Source: Corallococcus soli (GTDB taxonomy: Bacteria > Myxococcota > Myxococcia > Myxococcales > Myxococcaceae). From it: DNA of 64,000 nucleotides. The position numbers and the translations under genes are program-made. Shown here piece after piece: positions 1-9,016 of this stretch; the stretch's first letter is position 1; every line of letters begins with the position of its first letter. Under the pieces are notes generated by a model. It ran no database searches. It was not told the DNA's origin and worked only from the letters and a program-made list of their open reading frames with translations. Location of the stretch: positions 1,054,001 to 1,118,000 of the forward strand of contig NZ_JAAIYO010000001.1 of assembly GCF_014930455.1 (NCBI RefSeq), given 5' to 3'.

Positions 1-1
1 G

Positions 2-517
2 GACACGGACATGCGCCGGCCCCGGCTGCACCGCGCGTTCGGCGTACCCAATGACGTGGGCATCAGCTCGCTGGTGGTGGGCGAGGGCTCGCTGGACAAG
101 GCGGTGAAGAGCACGGAGGTGCCCAACCTCTTCGTGCTGCCGTGTGGCCCGCTGCCGCCGAACCCGGCGGAGCTGCTGCACACGCGCGCCTTCAAGGACC
201 TGCTGCGCGCGGCGTCGGAGAAGTTCGACCGCGTCATCCTGGACAGCCCGCCGCTCAACGCCGTGGTGGACGCGGCGGTGCTGGCCACGCAGGCGGACGG
301 CGTGGTGATGGTGTTCAAGGCGAACAAGACGGACCGGGGGGCCGCGAAGCGCGCCCTGCGCTCGCTGGCGGACGTGCAGGCGCGCATGTTCGGCGCCATC
401 CTCAACGACGTGGACCTGCGTCAGCCGCGCTACGGCGACACGTACCTGGGCTACCAGGGCTACGGCCCGACCCAGGACGGGCCGAAGGGCGCGAAGGGCG
501 GGGTGGCGCCGTCGTGA
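2..517 (+). CDS. Tyrosine autokinase (BY-kinase, Wzc/CpsD-type ATPase), 5' part outside window
   Basis: Cytoplasmic ATPase domain of a bacterial tyrosine kinase that controls polysaccharide chain length and export with a Wza-type outer-membrane channel. The frame is open to the window edge and begins with DTDMRRP, the Walker A' box of this family, so the ATG at position 11 is internal and the Walker A region is lost upstream. Walker B is VILDSPP, encoded near 233-253. The C-terminus carries a tyrosine cluster (YGDTYLGYQGYG, four Tyr), the expected autophosphorylation tail. The stop overlaps the GTG start of the next glycosyltransferase (GTGA), so they are translationally coupled. In M. xanthus the comparable protein is BtkA/WzcB of the BPS locus; that equivalence is inferred from context. 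Confidence 0.88.
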   Translation, partial: DTDMRRPRLHRAFGVPNDVGISSLVVGEGSLDKAVKSTEVPNLFVLPCGPLPPNPAELLHTRAFKDLLRAASEKFDRVILDSPPLNAVVDAAVLATQADGVVMVFKANKTDRGAAKRALRSLADVQARMFGAILNDVDLRQPRYGDTYLGYQGYGPTQDGPKGAKGGVAPS

Positions 518-1755
518 CGGGCGCGGGCCTGCGGGTGCTGCACCTGGGGAAGTTCTACCCTCCGGCCTCCGGCGGCATGGAGGCGCACGTGCGGACGCTG
601 GCGCGCGCGCAGGCCGCGCTGGGCGCGCAGGTGGAGGTGCTGTGCGCGAACCACTCCGTGGACGGCACCGGCACCAGCCACGAGTTCCACGGCCGCAGCC
701 CCACGCGCGAGGACTGGGACGGCCCGGTGCGCGTGGTGCGCCTGGGGCGGCTGGCCTCCGTGGCGCGCATGGACGTGATGCCGGCGCTGCCGCTGGCGCT
801 GCGTCGCGCGCTGGCGCGGGGCGTGGACGTGGTGCACCTGCACGTGCCCAACCCGAGCATGGTGCTGGCGCTGGACGCCGTGCCGCGCCTGCCCGCGGTG
901 GTGGTGACGCACCAGAGCGACATCATCCGCCAGAAGGTCGCGGGCGCGCTCTTCCGCCCCTTCGAGTGGATGCTGTACGCCCGCGCGGCGCGGCTGCTGG
1001 CCACGAGCGAGGCGTACGTGCGCGGCTCGTCGCTGCTCTCCACCTTCCGGGACAAGGTGAGGGTGCTGCCGCTGGGCATCGAGCTGGACGCGTACCTGCA
1101 CCCTTCGGCTGAAGCGCGCGAGGCCCAGGCGCGGTGGACGGCGGAGGCGGCGGGCGGCCCGCTGTGGCTGATGGTCGGGCGGCTCGTCTACTACAAGGGC
1201 CTGTTCACGGCGCTGGAGGCGCTGGTGCACGCGCCGGGGCGGCTGGTCGTCGTGGGCGAGGGGCCGCTGGCCGCCGAAGGGCGCGAGCGGGCGCGGGCGC
1301 TGGGCATCGAGGACCGCGTGACGTGGGCGGGCTACCTGTCGCCGGAGGCGCTCACGGGCGCGTTCCGGGCGGCCACCGCGCTGTGGTTCCCGAGCAACGC
1401 GCGCAGCGAGGCGTATGGCCTGTCGCAGGTGGAGGCCCTGGCGAGCGGCCTGCCCGTCCTCAACACCGCCATCCCGGACTCGGGCGTGGCGTGGGTGAGC
1501 GTGCACGAGCGCACCGGGCTGACGGTGCCGGTGGGGGATGCGCGGGCGCTGGCGGCGGCGGCGCGCCGGCTGGTGGAGGAGCCCGGGCTGCGCGAGCGGC
1601 TGGGCAGGGGCGCGCAGGAGCGCGCGCGGGCGGAGTTCGCCCATGACGTGATGGCGTCGCGCAGCCTGGACCTGTACGCGGAGGCGCTGGGACGCCCGCC
1701 CCTGGTGGAGGCCCGGCCTCCGGCGTCGGTCCGGCACATCGTGGGCGGAGGCTGA
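514..1755 (+). CDS. GT4-family glycosyltransferase
   Basis: Predicted retaining glycosyltransferase, about 413 aa, GT-B fold, adding a sugar to a lipid-linked polysaccharide precursor at the inner membrane face. The N-terminal acceptor domain opens with LHLGKFYPPASGGMEAHV (about residues 9-26), typical of GT4. The donor domain has the strand LWLMVGRLVYYKG near residue 216 and an E-x7-E motif in SEAYGLSQVEALASGLPV near residue 298. The start is GTG at 514, because it gives the canonical N-terminus and overlaps the previous stop as GTGA; the longer in-frame extension upstream shadows the kinase. Donor and acceptor sugars cannot be read from sequence. Confidence 0.9.
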   Translation: MTGAGLRVLHLGKFYPPASGGMEAHVRTLARAQAALGAQVEVLCANHSVDGTGTSHEFHGRSPTREDWDGPVRVVRLGRLASVARMDVMPALPLALRRALARGVDVVHLHVPNPSMVLALDAVPRLPAVVVTHQSDIIRQKVAGALFRPFEWMLYARAARLLATSEAYVRGSSLLSTFRDKVRVLPLGIELDAYLHPSAEAREAQARWTAEAAGGPLWLMVGRLVYYKGLFTALEALVHAPGRLVVVGEGPLAAEGRERARALGIEDRVTWAGYLSPEALTGAFRAATALWFPSNARSEAYGLSQVEALASGLPVLNTAIPDSGVAWVSVHERTGLTVPVGDARALAAAARRLVEEPGLRERLGRGAQERARAEFAHDVMASRSLDLYAEALGRPPLVEARPPASVRHIVGGG

Positions 1756-1766
1756 GGTCCGACTCC

Positions 1767-2891
1767 ATGCGCGTGCTGCACGTGTCCAGCGGCAACCTGT
1801 ACGGCGGCATCGAGACGTTCCTGCGCACGCTGGCGCTCGCGGGCGCACGGCGGGGCGGGGGCGCGGAGCACGCGTTCGCGCTGTGCTTCGAGGGCCGCAT
1901 CGCGCAGGAGCTGCGTGAGGCGGGCGCCGCGTTGCACCTGCTGGGGCCCGCGAAGGTGAGCCGTCCCTGGTTGGTGTGGGAGGCGCGCCGCGCGCTGATG
2001 GCGCTGCTGAAGCGCGAGGCGTTCTCCGCGGTGGTGTGTCACGCGGCGTGGCCGCAGGCGCTCTTCGGGCCGGTGGTGCGCACGGCCGGGGTGCCGCTGC
2101 TCTTCTTCCAGCATGACGCGCTCACGGGCGAGCACTGGGTGGAGCGCTGGGCGCGGGTCACCGAGCCGGCGCTGGCGCTCTGCAACAGCCGCTACACCGC
2201 GGCCACGCTGGGCCGGGTGTATCCGCGCACGCCGTGGCGCGTGCTCCACCCTCCCGTGCCGGAGGGCGGCGGAGGGCTCAGCGCTTCCGAGCGCGCGTCG
2301 CTTCGGGGCGAACTGGGCGCGAGCGCGGAGGATGTCGTCATCGTCCACGCCAGCCGCATGCAGGAGTGGAAGGGCCAGCGGCTGCTGCTGGAGTCGCTGG
2401 GCCGGCTGCGGCAGGTGCCGGGCTGGAAGGCGTGGTTCGCGGGCGGAGCGCAGCGTCCGGAGGAGGTCGCGTACGAGGGCGGCCTGAAGGCGCAGGCCGC
2501 GCAACTGGGGCTTGCTGAGCGGGTGCGCTTCCTGGGGCAGCGCTCGGACGTGCCCCGGTTGCTGCGCGCGGCGGACGTGCACTGCCAGCCCAACGTCGGG
2601 CCGGAGCCCTTCGGCCTCGCGTTCGTGGAGGCGCTGTACGCGGGGCTCCCCGTGGTCACCACCGCGCTGGGCGGACCGCTGGAGATCATCGACGCGTCGT
2701 GCGGCGTGCTGGTTCCTCCGAAGGTGGAGGCCCTGGCCCTGGCGCTGCGCGGGCTCATCAAGGACGGGGAGCGGCGGCGGACGCTGGGACGCGGAGGCCC
2801 TTCGCGGGCGGAGGCCCTGAGCGCGCCGTCCGTGTTCCTGGCCGCGCTGGAGGAGGCGGTGCGCTCCGTGGCCCGGGAGCCCGGGGCATGA
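1767..2891 (+). CDS. GT4-family glycosyltransferase
   Basis: Second GT4 glycosyltransferase of the plus-strand run, 374 aa. It has the GT-B layout: N-terminal SGNLYGGIETFL (residues 8-19), a linker strand IVHASRMQEWKGQ near residue 191, and the nucleotide-sugar-binding E-x7-E segment EPFGLAFVEALYAGLPVV near residue 280. It starts 11 bp after the preceding glycosyltransferase and its stop overlaps the next ATG (ATGA), pointing to one operon from the tyrosine kinase through position 5447. It probably builds the exopolysaccharide repeat unit; specificity is unknown. Confidence 0.9.
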   Translation: MRVLHVSSGNLYGGIETFLRTLALAGARRGGGAEHAFALCFEGRIAQELREAGAALHLLGPAKVSRPWLVWEARRALMALLKREAFSAVVCHAAWPQALFGPVVRTAGVPLLFFQHDALTGEHWVERWARVTEPALALCNSRYTAATLGRVYPRTPWRVLHPPVPEGGGGLSASERASLRGELGASAEDVVIVHASRMQEWKGQRLLLESLGRLRQVPGWKAWFAGGAQRPEEVAYEGGLKAQAAQLGLAERVRFLGQRSDVPRLLRAADVHCQPNVGPEPFGLAFVEALYAGLPVVTTALGGPLEIIDASCGVLVPPKVEALALALRGLIKDGERRRTLGRGGPSRAEALSAPSVFLAALEEAVRSVAREPGA

Positions 2892-4342
2892 AGCCAGCCC
2901 GTCCCGTGACGTCCGGGCGGCCCCAGCTCCGGGGGCCGGGCGTGCTGCACCGGCGGTACGTGCGGCGCGCGCCGGAAGCGGCCGTGCACGGCGTTCCGGC
3001 GCCCGGTGCGACCACGGGGTTCCTGGGCTCCGGCCGCGTGGTGGTGGCCTTCATCGGGCTGCTGTTCGTCTGTCAGCTCGCGCTGCTGATGGAGGCGCTG
3101 TCGCCGCTGCGCGTGGTGTTCCGCATCCTGGCGTTCGGCACGAGCCTCGCGCTGCTGGTGCTGGTGAAGGGGCGCCACGTCAAGCACCCGGCGATGCCCT
3201 TCCTGCTCGCCTACGTGGCCGTGACGGCGCTCAACTTCTTCCAGCCGGGCACCTCCAGCCCGCTGGCCGCGGTCGCGCAGGTGGGCATCCAGGCCTCCGT
3301 GTTCGCGCCGCTGTTCTGGGCGAGCCGGCTGCGCATCGACGAGAAGATGTTCCGGCGCATCGTCCTGCTGCTCTTCCTGTTCAACATGGGGAGCGCGACG
3401 CTGGGCGTGTTGCAGGTGTACTTCCCCGGCCGCTTCCAGCCGGCGCTGTCCTCGGTGGTGGAGGGCCAGGGCGAGGGCTACATCCGCAGCCTCCAGTTCG
3501 AGACGTCCAGCGGCGCGCGGGTCTTCCGGCCCATGGGCCTGACGGACCTGCCGGGCGGCGCGGCCACCGGCGCCTTCTACGCGGTGTTGCTGGGCGGCGC
3601 GTTGCTCCTGAGCCGTCAGGCCTCGTGGAAGCGCGTGCTGGGCGTGGGCGGCATTGGCGTGGGACTGGTGAGCCTGTACCTGTGCCAGGTGCGCGCGGCG
3701 GCGGTGACGCTGCTGGTGTGCATGGTGGCCATGGGGCTGGTGCTGATGGTGGGCGGCCGGCTGATGCGGCTGGCGGTGCTGGGCGGTGTCGTGGGCGGGC
3801 TGGCGGTGGTCGCCTTCGGGTGGGCGGTCGCGGTGGGGGGTGACGCGGTGCTGGCGCGCTGGAGCACCCTCACCGCGTCCGACCCCAGTCAGGTGTACCA
3901 GGGCAACCGGGGCCACTTCCTGGAAGACACCTTCGGTGAGCGGCTGCCGGAGCATCCGCTGGGCGCGGGGCTGGGCCGCTACGGCATGGCCAACGCCTAC
4001 TTCGGCGACAACAGCAACCGGGAGCACCCACCGCTGTGGGCGGAGATCCAATGGACGGCGTGGGTCTACGACGGCGGCATCCTGGCCATCCTCTGCTACC
4101 CGCTGGCGCTGCTGGTGACGATGGCGTGGGGCTTCCGGGTGGCCATCCGCCGCGAGGAGCAGGCGGGGGAGTTCTGGCTGTGGGGCAGCCTGTTGTTCGC
4201 CTATGACCTGGGCGCGGTGGCCCTCACCTTCAGCTATCCCTTCTTCATGAGCCAGATGGGCATGGAGTTCTGGCTGCTCAACGCGGCGTTCTTCAGCGCG
4301 TACAGGAACCGGCATGCGACCGTACACGCTCATCGCGGGTGA
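2888..4342 (+). CDS. O-antigen polymerase/ligase-like membrane protein (Wzy/WaaL superfamily)
   Basis: Polytopic inner-membrane protein, about 484 aa, with roughly ten hydrophobic segments; the first lies near residues 48-70, after a basic, proline-rich cytoplasmic N-terminus. A long periplasmic-type loop follows the middle segments, and near residue 376 there is an NREHPPLWAEIQWTAWVYDG segment resembling the H-containing motif of O-antigen ligase/polymerase proteins. The start is ATG 2888, overlapping the previous stop as ATGA. Its place among glycosyltransferases supports a role in polymerising or transferring the glycan. A second candidate polymerase lies at 26177, so this one could instead be a ligase or serve another polymer. 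Confidence 0.75.
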   Translation: MKPARPVTSGRPQLRGPGVLHRRYVRRAPEAAVHGVPAPGATTGFLGSGRVVVAFIGLLFVCQLALLMEALSPLRVVFRILAFGTSLALLVLVKGRHVKHPAMPFLLAYVAVTALNFFQPGTSSPLAAVAQVGIQASVFAPLFWASRLRIDEKMFRRIVLLLFLFNMGSATLGVLQVYFPGRFQPALSSVVEGQGEGYIRSLQFETSSGARVFRPMGLTDLPGGAATGAFYAVLLGGALLLSRQASWKRVLGVGGIGVGLVSLYLCQVRAAAVTLLVCMVAMGLVLMVGGRLMRLAVLGGVVGGLAVVAFGWAVAVGGDAVLARWSTLTASDPSQVYQGNRGHFLEDTFGERLPEHPLGAGLGRYGMANAYFGDNSNREHPPLWAEIQWTAWVYDGGILAILCYPLALLVTMAWGFRVAIRREEQAGEFWLWGSLLFAYDLGAVALTFSYPFFMSQMGMEFWLLNAAFFSAYRNRHATVHAHRG

Positions 4343-5447
4343 CTTCGTCTCCACCGGAGGCATGGACCGCGCGAACCTGGCGCTGGCGGATTGGCTCGCG
4401 CGTCGGGGTGGGCCCGTGCGGCTGGTGGCGCACCGGGTGGAGGACTCGCTCCTGCGCTACCCCAACGTGCACTTCGTCCGTGTGCCCAAGCCCGCCAACG
4501 CGTACCTGCTGGGCGAGCCGCTGCTCGACGTGGTGGGGCGCTTCTGGGCCTCGCGCACGCTGGCGGAGGGCGGGCAGGTGGTGGCCAACGGGGGCAACTG
4601 CGTGGTGCCCGCGGCCAACTGGGTCCACTACGTCCACGGCGCCCATGCGCCGCAGGTCGTGGGACATCCGCTGCGTCGGCTCAAGGGCCGCGTGAGCCAT
4701 CGCGTGTTCCTGCGTCGCGAGCAACGCGCGCTGCGCGCCGCGCGCATCATCATCGCGAACTCGGAGCGCACGCGGCAGGACCTGCTGGCCGCGACCGGGG
4801 TGGAGCCCTCGCGCGTCCACGTCGTCTACCTGGGCGGCGACCCCACGCGCTTCACGCCCACGTCCCCCGCGCTGCGGCGTCAGGCCCGCGCCGGGCTGGG
4901 CTGGCCCGAGGACCGGCGCGTGGCGCTGTTCGTGGGCGCGCTGGGCGACCAGCGCAAGGGCTTCGACACGCTCTTCCACGCGTGGATCCGACTGTGCGCG
5001 CTGAAGACGTGGGACGTGGACCTGTGCGTGGTGGGAGCGGGCGCGCAGCGGGAGTCCTGGGAGCGCGAGGCCCGGCTGCGCGGGCTGGGCGACCGCGTGC
5101 GCTTCCTGGGCTTCCGCAAGGACGTGCCCCACCTGCTGGCCGCCGCGGACCTGTTGGTGGCGCCCACCCGCTACGAGCCCTACGGCCTGGGCGTGCATGA
5201 GGCGCTGTGCGTGGGCATCCCCGCGCTGGTGAGTCGCTCGGCGGGCGTGGCCGAGCGCTACCCCGCCGAACTCCAGGGGCTGCTGCTCGACTCGCCGGAG
5301 GACTCGGGGGAGCTGATGCGGCGCCTGGAGGACTGGCGAGGCCGGGGCGAGCTGCTGGCGCCCGCCGTGGCCTCGGTGTCCTCCACGCTGCGCGCCTGGA
5401 CGTGGGACGCGATGGCGGAAGCGCTGGTGGCCCGGCTGGAGGCGTGA
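4314..5447 (+). CDS. GT4-family glycosyltransferase
   Basis: 377-aa GT4 glycosyltransferase. The N-terminus has FVSTGGMDRANLALADWLA (about residues 11-29), the Gly-rich acceptor-side loop. ANSERTRQDLL near residue 150 is the usual linker signature, followed by VALFVGALGDQRKGFDTL near 203 and the donor-binding segment EPYGLGVHEALCVGIPALV near 288. The gene overlaps the 3' end of the polymerase gene by 29 bp in another frame, an unusually long overlap for this operon but with a clear N-terminal match at this ATG. It is the last gene of the plus-strand unit; the next gene is convergent, ten bases away. Confidence 0.9.
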   Translation: MRPYTLIAGDFVSTGGMDRANLALADWLARRGGPVRLVAHRVEDSLLRYPNVHFVRVPKPANAYLLGEPLLDVVGRFWASRTLAEGGQVVANGGNCVVPAANWVHYVHGAHAPQVVGHPLRRLKGRVSHRVFLRREQRALRAARIIIANSERTRQDLLAATGVEPSRVHVVYLGGDPTRFTPTSPALRRQARAGLGWPEDRRVALFVGALGDQRKGFDTLFHAWIRLCALKTWDVDLCVVGAGAQRESWEREARLRGLGDRVRFLGFRKDVPHLLAAADLLVAPTRYEPYGLGVHEALCVGIPALVSRSAGVAERYPAELQGLLLDSPEDSGELMRRLEDWRGRGELLAPAVASVSSTLRAWTWDAMAEALVARLEA

Positions 5448-5457
5448 GCTTTCCGCT

Positions 5458-6609
5458 TCAGCTCCGGCGCTGGAGCACTTCCTCGAAGAAGTCGAGGTGC
5501 GCCCGCGCCACCACCGGCCAGGCGAAGTGGGACAGGGCGCGCTCACGGCCCCTGTGGGCCAGCTCCCGACGCTCGGACGGGTTCTCCAGCAGGGTCGCGA
5601 GCGCGTGGGTCCATGCGTGGAGGTCCGCTTCGGGGAGGACCTGTCCGGCATCGCCCACGGTGAAGGGCACTTCGCCGGAGTCGCTGCCGAGCACGGGCAC
5701 GCCGCACGCGAAGGCCTCCGCGAGCATGCGGCCGAACTGCTCCTTCCACCGGGGCGTCGTCTGGCTGGGCGCGCACAGGACGTCCATGGCGTTGAGGGCC
5801 TGGGGCACGCCCGCGTGCGGCACGCCGGTGACGATGCGCACGCGCTCCGCATGGCGTAGGGCCCAGGCGCGCAGCGTCGCTTCCATGGGGCCTCCGCCGA
5901 CGAAGAGGGCCCTCCACGGGGTGCGCAGGGCATCGAGCGCATCCATCAGGAGTCGCACGCCCTTCTCCGGGACGAAGCGCCCCAGGTAGCCCACCACGGG
6001 GGGGCCCTGCGTCTCCCACCCGAGCTTCCGTCGGAAGTCCGCGCCCGCCGCCGCGTCCGGCTGGAACTGCTCCACGTCCACGCCCATGGGGATGAAGCGC
6101 GAGGGCCGCGACGCGTAGTCGCGCCGTGCCTGGAGCGTGTCCCGCACCGTCTGTCCCCAGGCGACCCAGCCCGCCGCGCGGTGCACGACGAGGCGTTCGG
6201 CCTGCGCGAAGGGCGGGGGGTAGCGCTTGGTCAGGTTCTGCGCCGTGCAGAACACGAGCGGCACCCGGCGCGGCGTCAGCAGGGCCACCTCCAGGCCCGC
6301 CAGCACATAGGGCTCCTCCCACGCGTGCACCAGGTCCACGCCTCGCGACAGCCGCGCGCGCAGCTCCGGTCCGTAGACGAAGCCGTGCAGGGAGCGGCTG
6401 AAGAAGGCGCGCACGGCTTCGATGCGCACGGGCTCGTCGGGCTCGCGCTGGAGCACCAGCGGGCTCAGGTCTCCATGGAATGCGCGCGGCGCCACGGCGG
6501 TGACGTCCCAGCGCCCCGCGCCCGCGCGTGCCATCTCGTTGGCCAGCCGGCGGTTGAGCGTGACGACGTAGGAGTGCGAGACGGTGACGAGCTTCCGGGC
6601 GCGCATCAC
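5458..6609 (-). CDS. GT4-family glycosyltransferase
   Basis: GT4 glycosyltransferase of 383 aa. The N-terminal half contains LVHAWEEPYVLAGLEVALL and a segment naming the acceptor domain; the donor domain has VVGYLGRFVPEKGVRLLMDA near residue 204 and EQFGRMLAEAFACGVPVLGS near 297. Translation can start at GTG 6609 (overlapping the upstream stop as GTGA) or at the adjacent ATG 6606; the two differ by one residue. It is the last gene of a four-gene minus-strand run (10260 to 5458), all glycosyltransferases, converging on the plus-strand unit that begins with the tyrosine kinase. Confidence 0.9.
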   Translation of the reverse strand: MMRARKLVTVSHSYVVTLNRRLANEMARAGAGRWDVTAVAPRAFHGDLSPLVLQREPDEPVRIEAVRAFFSRSLHGFVYGPELRARLSRGVDLVHAWEEPYVLAGLEVALLTPRRVPLVFCTAQNLTKRYPPPFAQAERLVVHRAAGWVAWGQTVRDTLQARRDYASRPSRFIPMGVDVEQFQPDAAAGADFRRKLGWETQGPPVVGYLGRFVPEKGVRLLMDALDALRTPWRALFVGGGPMEATLRAWALRHAERVRIVTGVPHAGVPQALNAMDVLCAPSQTTPRWKEQFGRMLAEAFACGVPVLGSDSGEVPFTVGDAGQVLPEADLHAWTHALATLLENPSERRELAHRGRERALSHFAWPVVARAHLDFFEEVLQRRS

Positions 6610-7838
6610 CCGTTGCTCCCTGGCACGAGCCGCCGGTACACGGCGAGGATCTCCCGGGCGTAGCGCTCGCGGGAGAAGCAGCGCACGGCGGTGTGCCGGG
6701 CCGCTGTCGCCAGGCGTTCGCGCAAGGGGGCGTCCTGGAGCAGGCGCAGCAGGGCGTCCGACAGGGCCCGTGCGTCGCCCGGGGCGATGGCCAGCACGTC
6801 CTCGCCGTCATGCAGCGCCTCCGCCGCGCCACTCTCCTTGGACACGACGGCGGCCCGACCGCAGGCGAGCGCCTCCGCGATGGTGAGGCCGAAGGGTTCG
6901 CGGCGGGTGCTCGCGTGCACGAAGACGTCCAGGGTCCGGTACACGCGCGCGGGCTCGGACTGGAAGGGCACCAGCCCCACGCGTCCGGTGAGGCCGTGGT
7001 GTTCGATGTGTTCGCGCAGCTCCGCGTTGGTGAACTGTGAGTCGGGCGTGCGGTAGAGGGGCGCGCCCACCAGGTAGAAGCGCACGGGCAGCGAAGGGGC
7101 CTGCCGCGTCAGCCGCGCGGCGGCCTCCAGGAAGACGTCATGTCCCTTCCAGCGCGCGTAGGTGGCCACCAGGCCTACGCGCAGCGTGCCTTCGGGCGCC
7201 GGGGGCAGCCCGGCCTGCGCGTCCAGGTGCGCACCGTCACCGGGGCCCGGGCAGAAGCGCTCCGTGTCCACGCCGTTGTGCACCACGTGCACCGGCACGT
7301 CGCCGAGCACCGTCCGCGCATCGTCACCCACGGCCCGCGAGTTCGCGATGGCGGCCGAGGCCAGCGGGCGCAGTCCGGCCAGCGCGCGCCGCACGAGGGG
7401 ACGCTCGCCCAGGAAGTCATGGACGTGCCAGACGCGCGGCATGGGCAGGCCCGCGGTGGCGACCGTCAGCAGGTGCGTCTTGATGCCGTTGGAGTGAAGC
7501 AGGTCCGGGGCCGCTTCGCGCACCGCCCGCCGCAGGGCGACGCCGTAGCGTGCGAGCAGCAGCGCCGCGGGCGCTGAGTCGCGCACGAAGCGCAGGCCTC
7601 CCGCGAGTCCCTGGCCGCGCAGACCACTGTCGCCCAGCGCCGACAGCTCGGGGGGAAGGGGCAGCGCGCGGGTCTCCACGCCCAGCGCCCGGGCCGCCTC
7701 CACGAGGGGGCCTTCGGTGCCCACGAGCAGGTGCGGCGACAGGGACGGCTCCAGCGTGCGCAGGCACGCGAGCAGATCCAGCAGCGCGCGTTCGGCACCG
7801 CCCAGGATTCCCACGGGGTTGAGGAACAGGATGCGCAC
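6606..7838 (-). CDS. GT4-family glycosyltransferase
   Basis: 410-aa GT4 glycosyltransferase. The N-terminus LFLNPVGILGGAERALLDL (residues 4-22) is the classic GG-x-E acceptor-domain loop. GLVATYARWKGHDVFLEAA lies near residue 225, and the E-x7-E motif is in EPFGLTIAEALACGRAAVVS near 318. It sits 14 bp downstream of the preceding glycosyltransferase gene and overlaps the following one by four bases, consistent with a single transcript. Function is inferred from fold and cluster; the sugar is unknown. Confidence 0.91.
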   Translation of the reverse strand: MRILFLNPVGILGGAERALLDLLACLRTLEPSLSPHLLVGTEGPLVEAARALGVETRALPLPPELSALGDSGLRGQGLAGGLRFVRDSAPAALLLARYGVALRRAVREAAPDLLHSNGIKTHLLTVATAGLPMPRVWHVHDFLGERPLVRRALAGLRPLASAAIANSRAVGDDARTVLGDVPVHVVHNGVDTERFCPGPGDGAHLDAQAGLPPAPEGTLRVGLVATYARWKGHDVFLEAAARLTRQAPSLPVRFYLVGAPLYRTPDSQFTNAELREHIEHHGLTGRVGLVPFQSEPARVYRTLDVFVHASTRREPFGLTIAEALACGRAAVVSKESGAAEALHDGEDVLAIAPGDARALSDALLRLLQDAPLRERLATAARHTAVRCFSRERYAREILAVYRRLVPGSNG

Positions 7839-7852
7839 GCGGGGCGACCGAA

Positions 7853-9016
7853 TCAGACCCGTCCGGGGCGGTCAAGCTGACGCAGGTAGGCGCCCAGCAC
7901 GGTGCGCGCGTGGGCGCTCCAGGTGAAGCGGGCCGCGCGAGCGTGTCGTGCCTGGCGCGCGGGGGCGGGGCGGCGGCCGGTGAGCAGCGCATCCACCGTG
8001 TCCGTCCAGGCGGCCACGTCGCCTACCGGAGCGTAGGTGCAGGCGTCAGCGCCCACCTCCCGCAGCACCGGCAGGTCGCTGGCCACCACGGGAGCGCCGC
8101 ACGCCAGGGCTTCGATGACGGGCAGGCCGAAGCCCTCCGCTTCGCTGGGCACCAGCACGGCGCTCGCGCGTCGGTAGAGCCCCGCGAGGGTCGGCCGCTC
8201 CTGTCGCGGCGGTTGCACCAGCGCGTCCTCCAGACCGAGCCGCCGCACCTGCGCCCGCTGCGTCGCATCCAGCGCGCCGCCTTGCTGGAGCAGCAGGAGG
8301 TCCGGATGCTTCGCGCGCAGCGCCGCGAAGACTTCGAAGAGGACGTCCAGGCGCTTGCGACGGATGGCGCTGCCCACGTGCAGCAGGTACGGCCGACCGT
8401 GGAGCGGCGCGAGCACGGCGTCGCTTGCGTCGCCGGGGACGGGCTCGGCCCGGTACTCGGGGGACACGCCGTAGGGGGCCCAGACCAGCCGGTCCTCGGG
8501 CACCACGCCGTGCGCGAGCAGCTCCGCGCGCACCGCCTGCGTGCTGTGGAACACGACCGCCGCGCGCTCCAGGCCCTTCAGCGTGGTGCGGGCCATCAGG
8601 CGGAACCACGCCGGCCGGGGCTCGCGTCCCGGCTCCAGCACGGAGCGGAAGGCGTCCAGGTCGTGGCAGAAGACGCCGGTGCGCTCCGCGGGCAGGGCGT
8701 GCACGAGCTGCGCGTACGTGTGGTCCACGACGTGGAAGGCGTCGTGCGCGCGGCGCTCCCGCAGCAGTCGCGCCGGGTAGAGGCCGAAGCGGGTGAGCAG
8801 GCGGTCCGCGTTGAAGGCGGCGTTGCGCGCGCCCACGCGAGGCAGGCGGCGCACGGCGTGGGGCATGGGAGGCCGCAGGCCCGTGACGGTGACTTCGCGG
8901 GGCAGGGCGGACCACTGCTCCAGCAACGCCTCGCCCACGAGGTCCATGCTGGGCCAGCCCTCCTCGCGCGGATCCATCAGGAGGGCCAGACGTGGCGGGG
9001 AGGCGTGCGCGCTCAC
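7853..9016 (-). CDS. GT4-family glycosyltransferase (mannosyltransferase-like)
   Basis: 387-aa GT4 glycosyltransferase. The GTG at 9016 overlaps the upstream stop (GTGA) and gives the N-terminus SAHASPPRLALLMDPREEGW; upstream extension would run inside the neighbour, so this start is preferred. FHSTQAVRAELLAHGVVPED, PYLLHVGSAIRRKRLDVLFE and EGFGLPVIEALACGAPVVAS are standard GT4 signatures of the mannosyltransferase-like branch. It belongs to the minus-strand glycosyltransferase run and probably acts on the same lipid-linked repeat unit. Confidence 0.88.
   Translation of the reverse strand: MSAHASPPRLALLMDPREEGWPSMDLVGEALLEQWSALPREVTVTGLRPPMPHAVRRLPRVGARNAAFNADRLLTRFGLYPARLLRERRAHDAFHVVDHTYAQLVHALPAERTGVFCHDLDAFRSVLEPGREPRPAWFRLMARTTLKGLERAAVVFHSTQAVRAELLAHGVVPEDRLVWAPYGVSPEYRAEPVPGDASDAVLAPLHGRPYLLHVGSAIRRKRLDVLFEVFAALRAKHPDLLLLQQGGALDATQRAQVRRLGLEDALVQPPRQERPTLAGLYRRASAVLVPSEAEGFGLPVIEALACGAPVVASDLPVLREVGADACTYAPVGDVAAWTDTVDALLTGRRPAPARQARHARAARFTWSAHARTVLGAYLRQLDRPGRV

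Noticed and set aside
2192-4363. A long minus-strand open frame opposite the first polymerase gene
   Set aside because: Composition is His/Gln/Arg-rich with no motif; the plus-strand gene has transmembrane helices and coupled neighbours.
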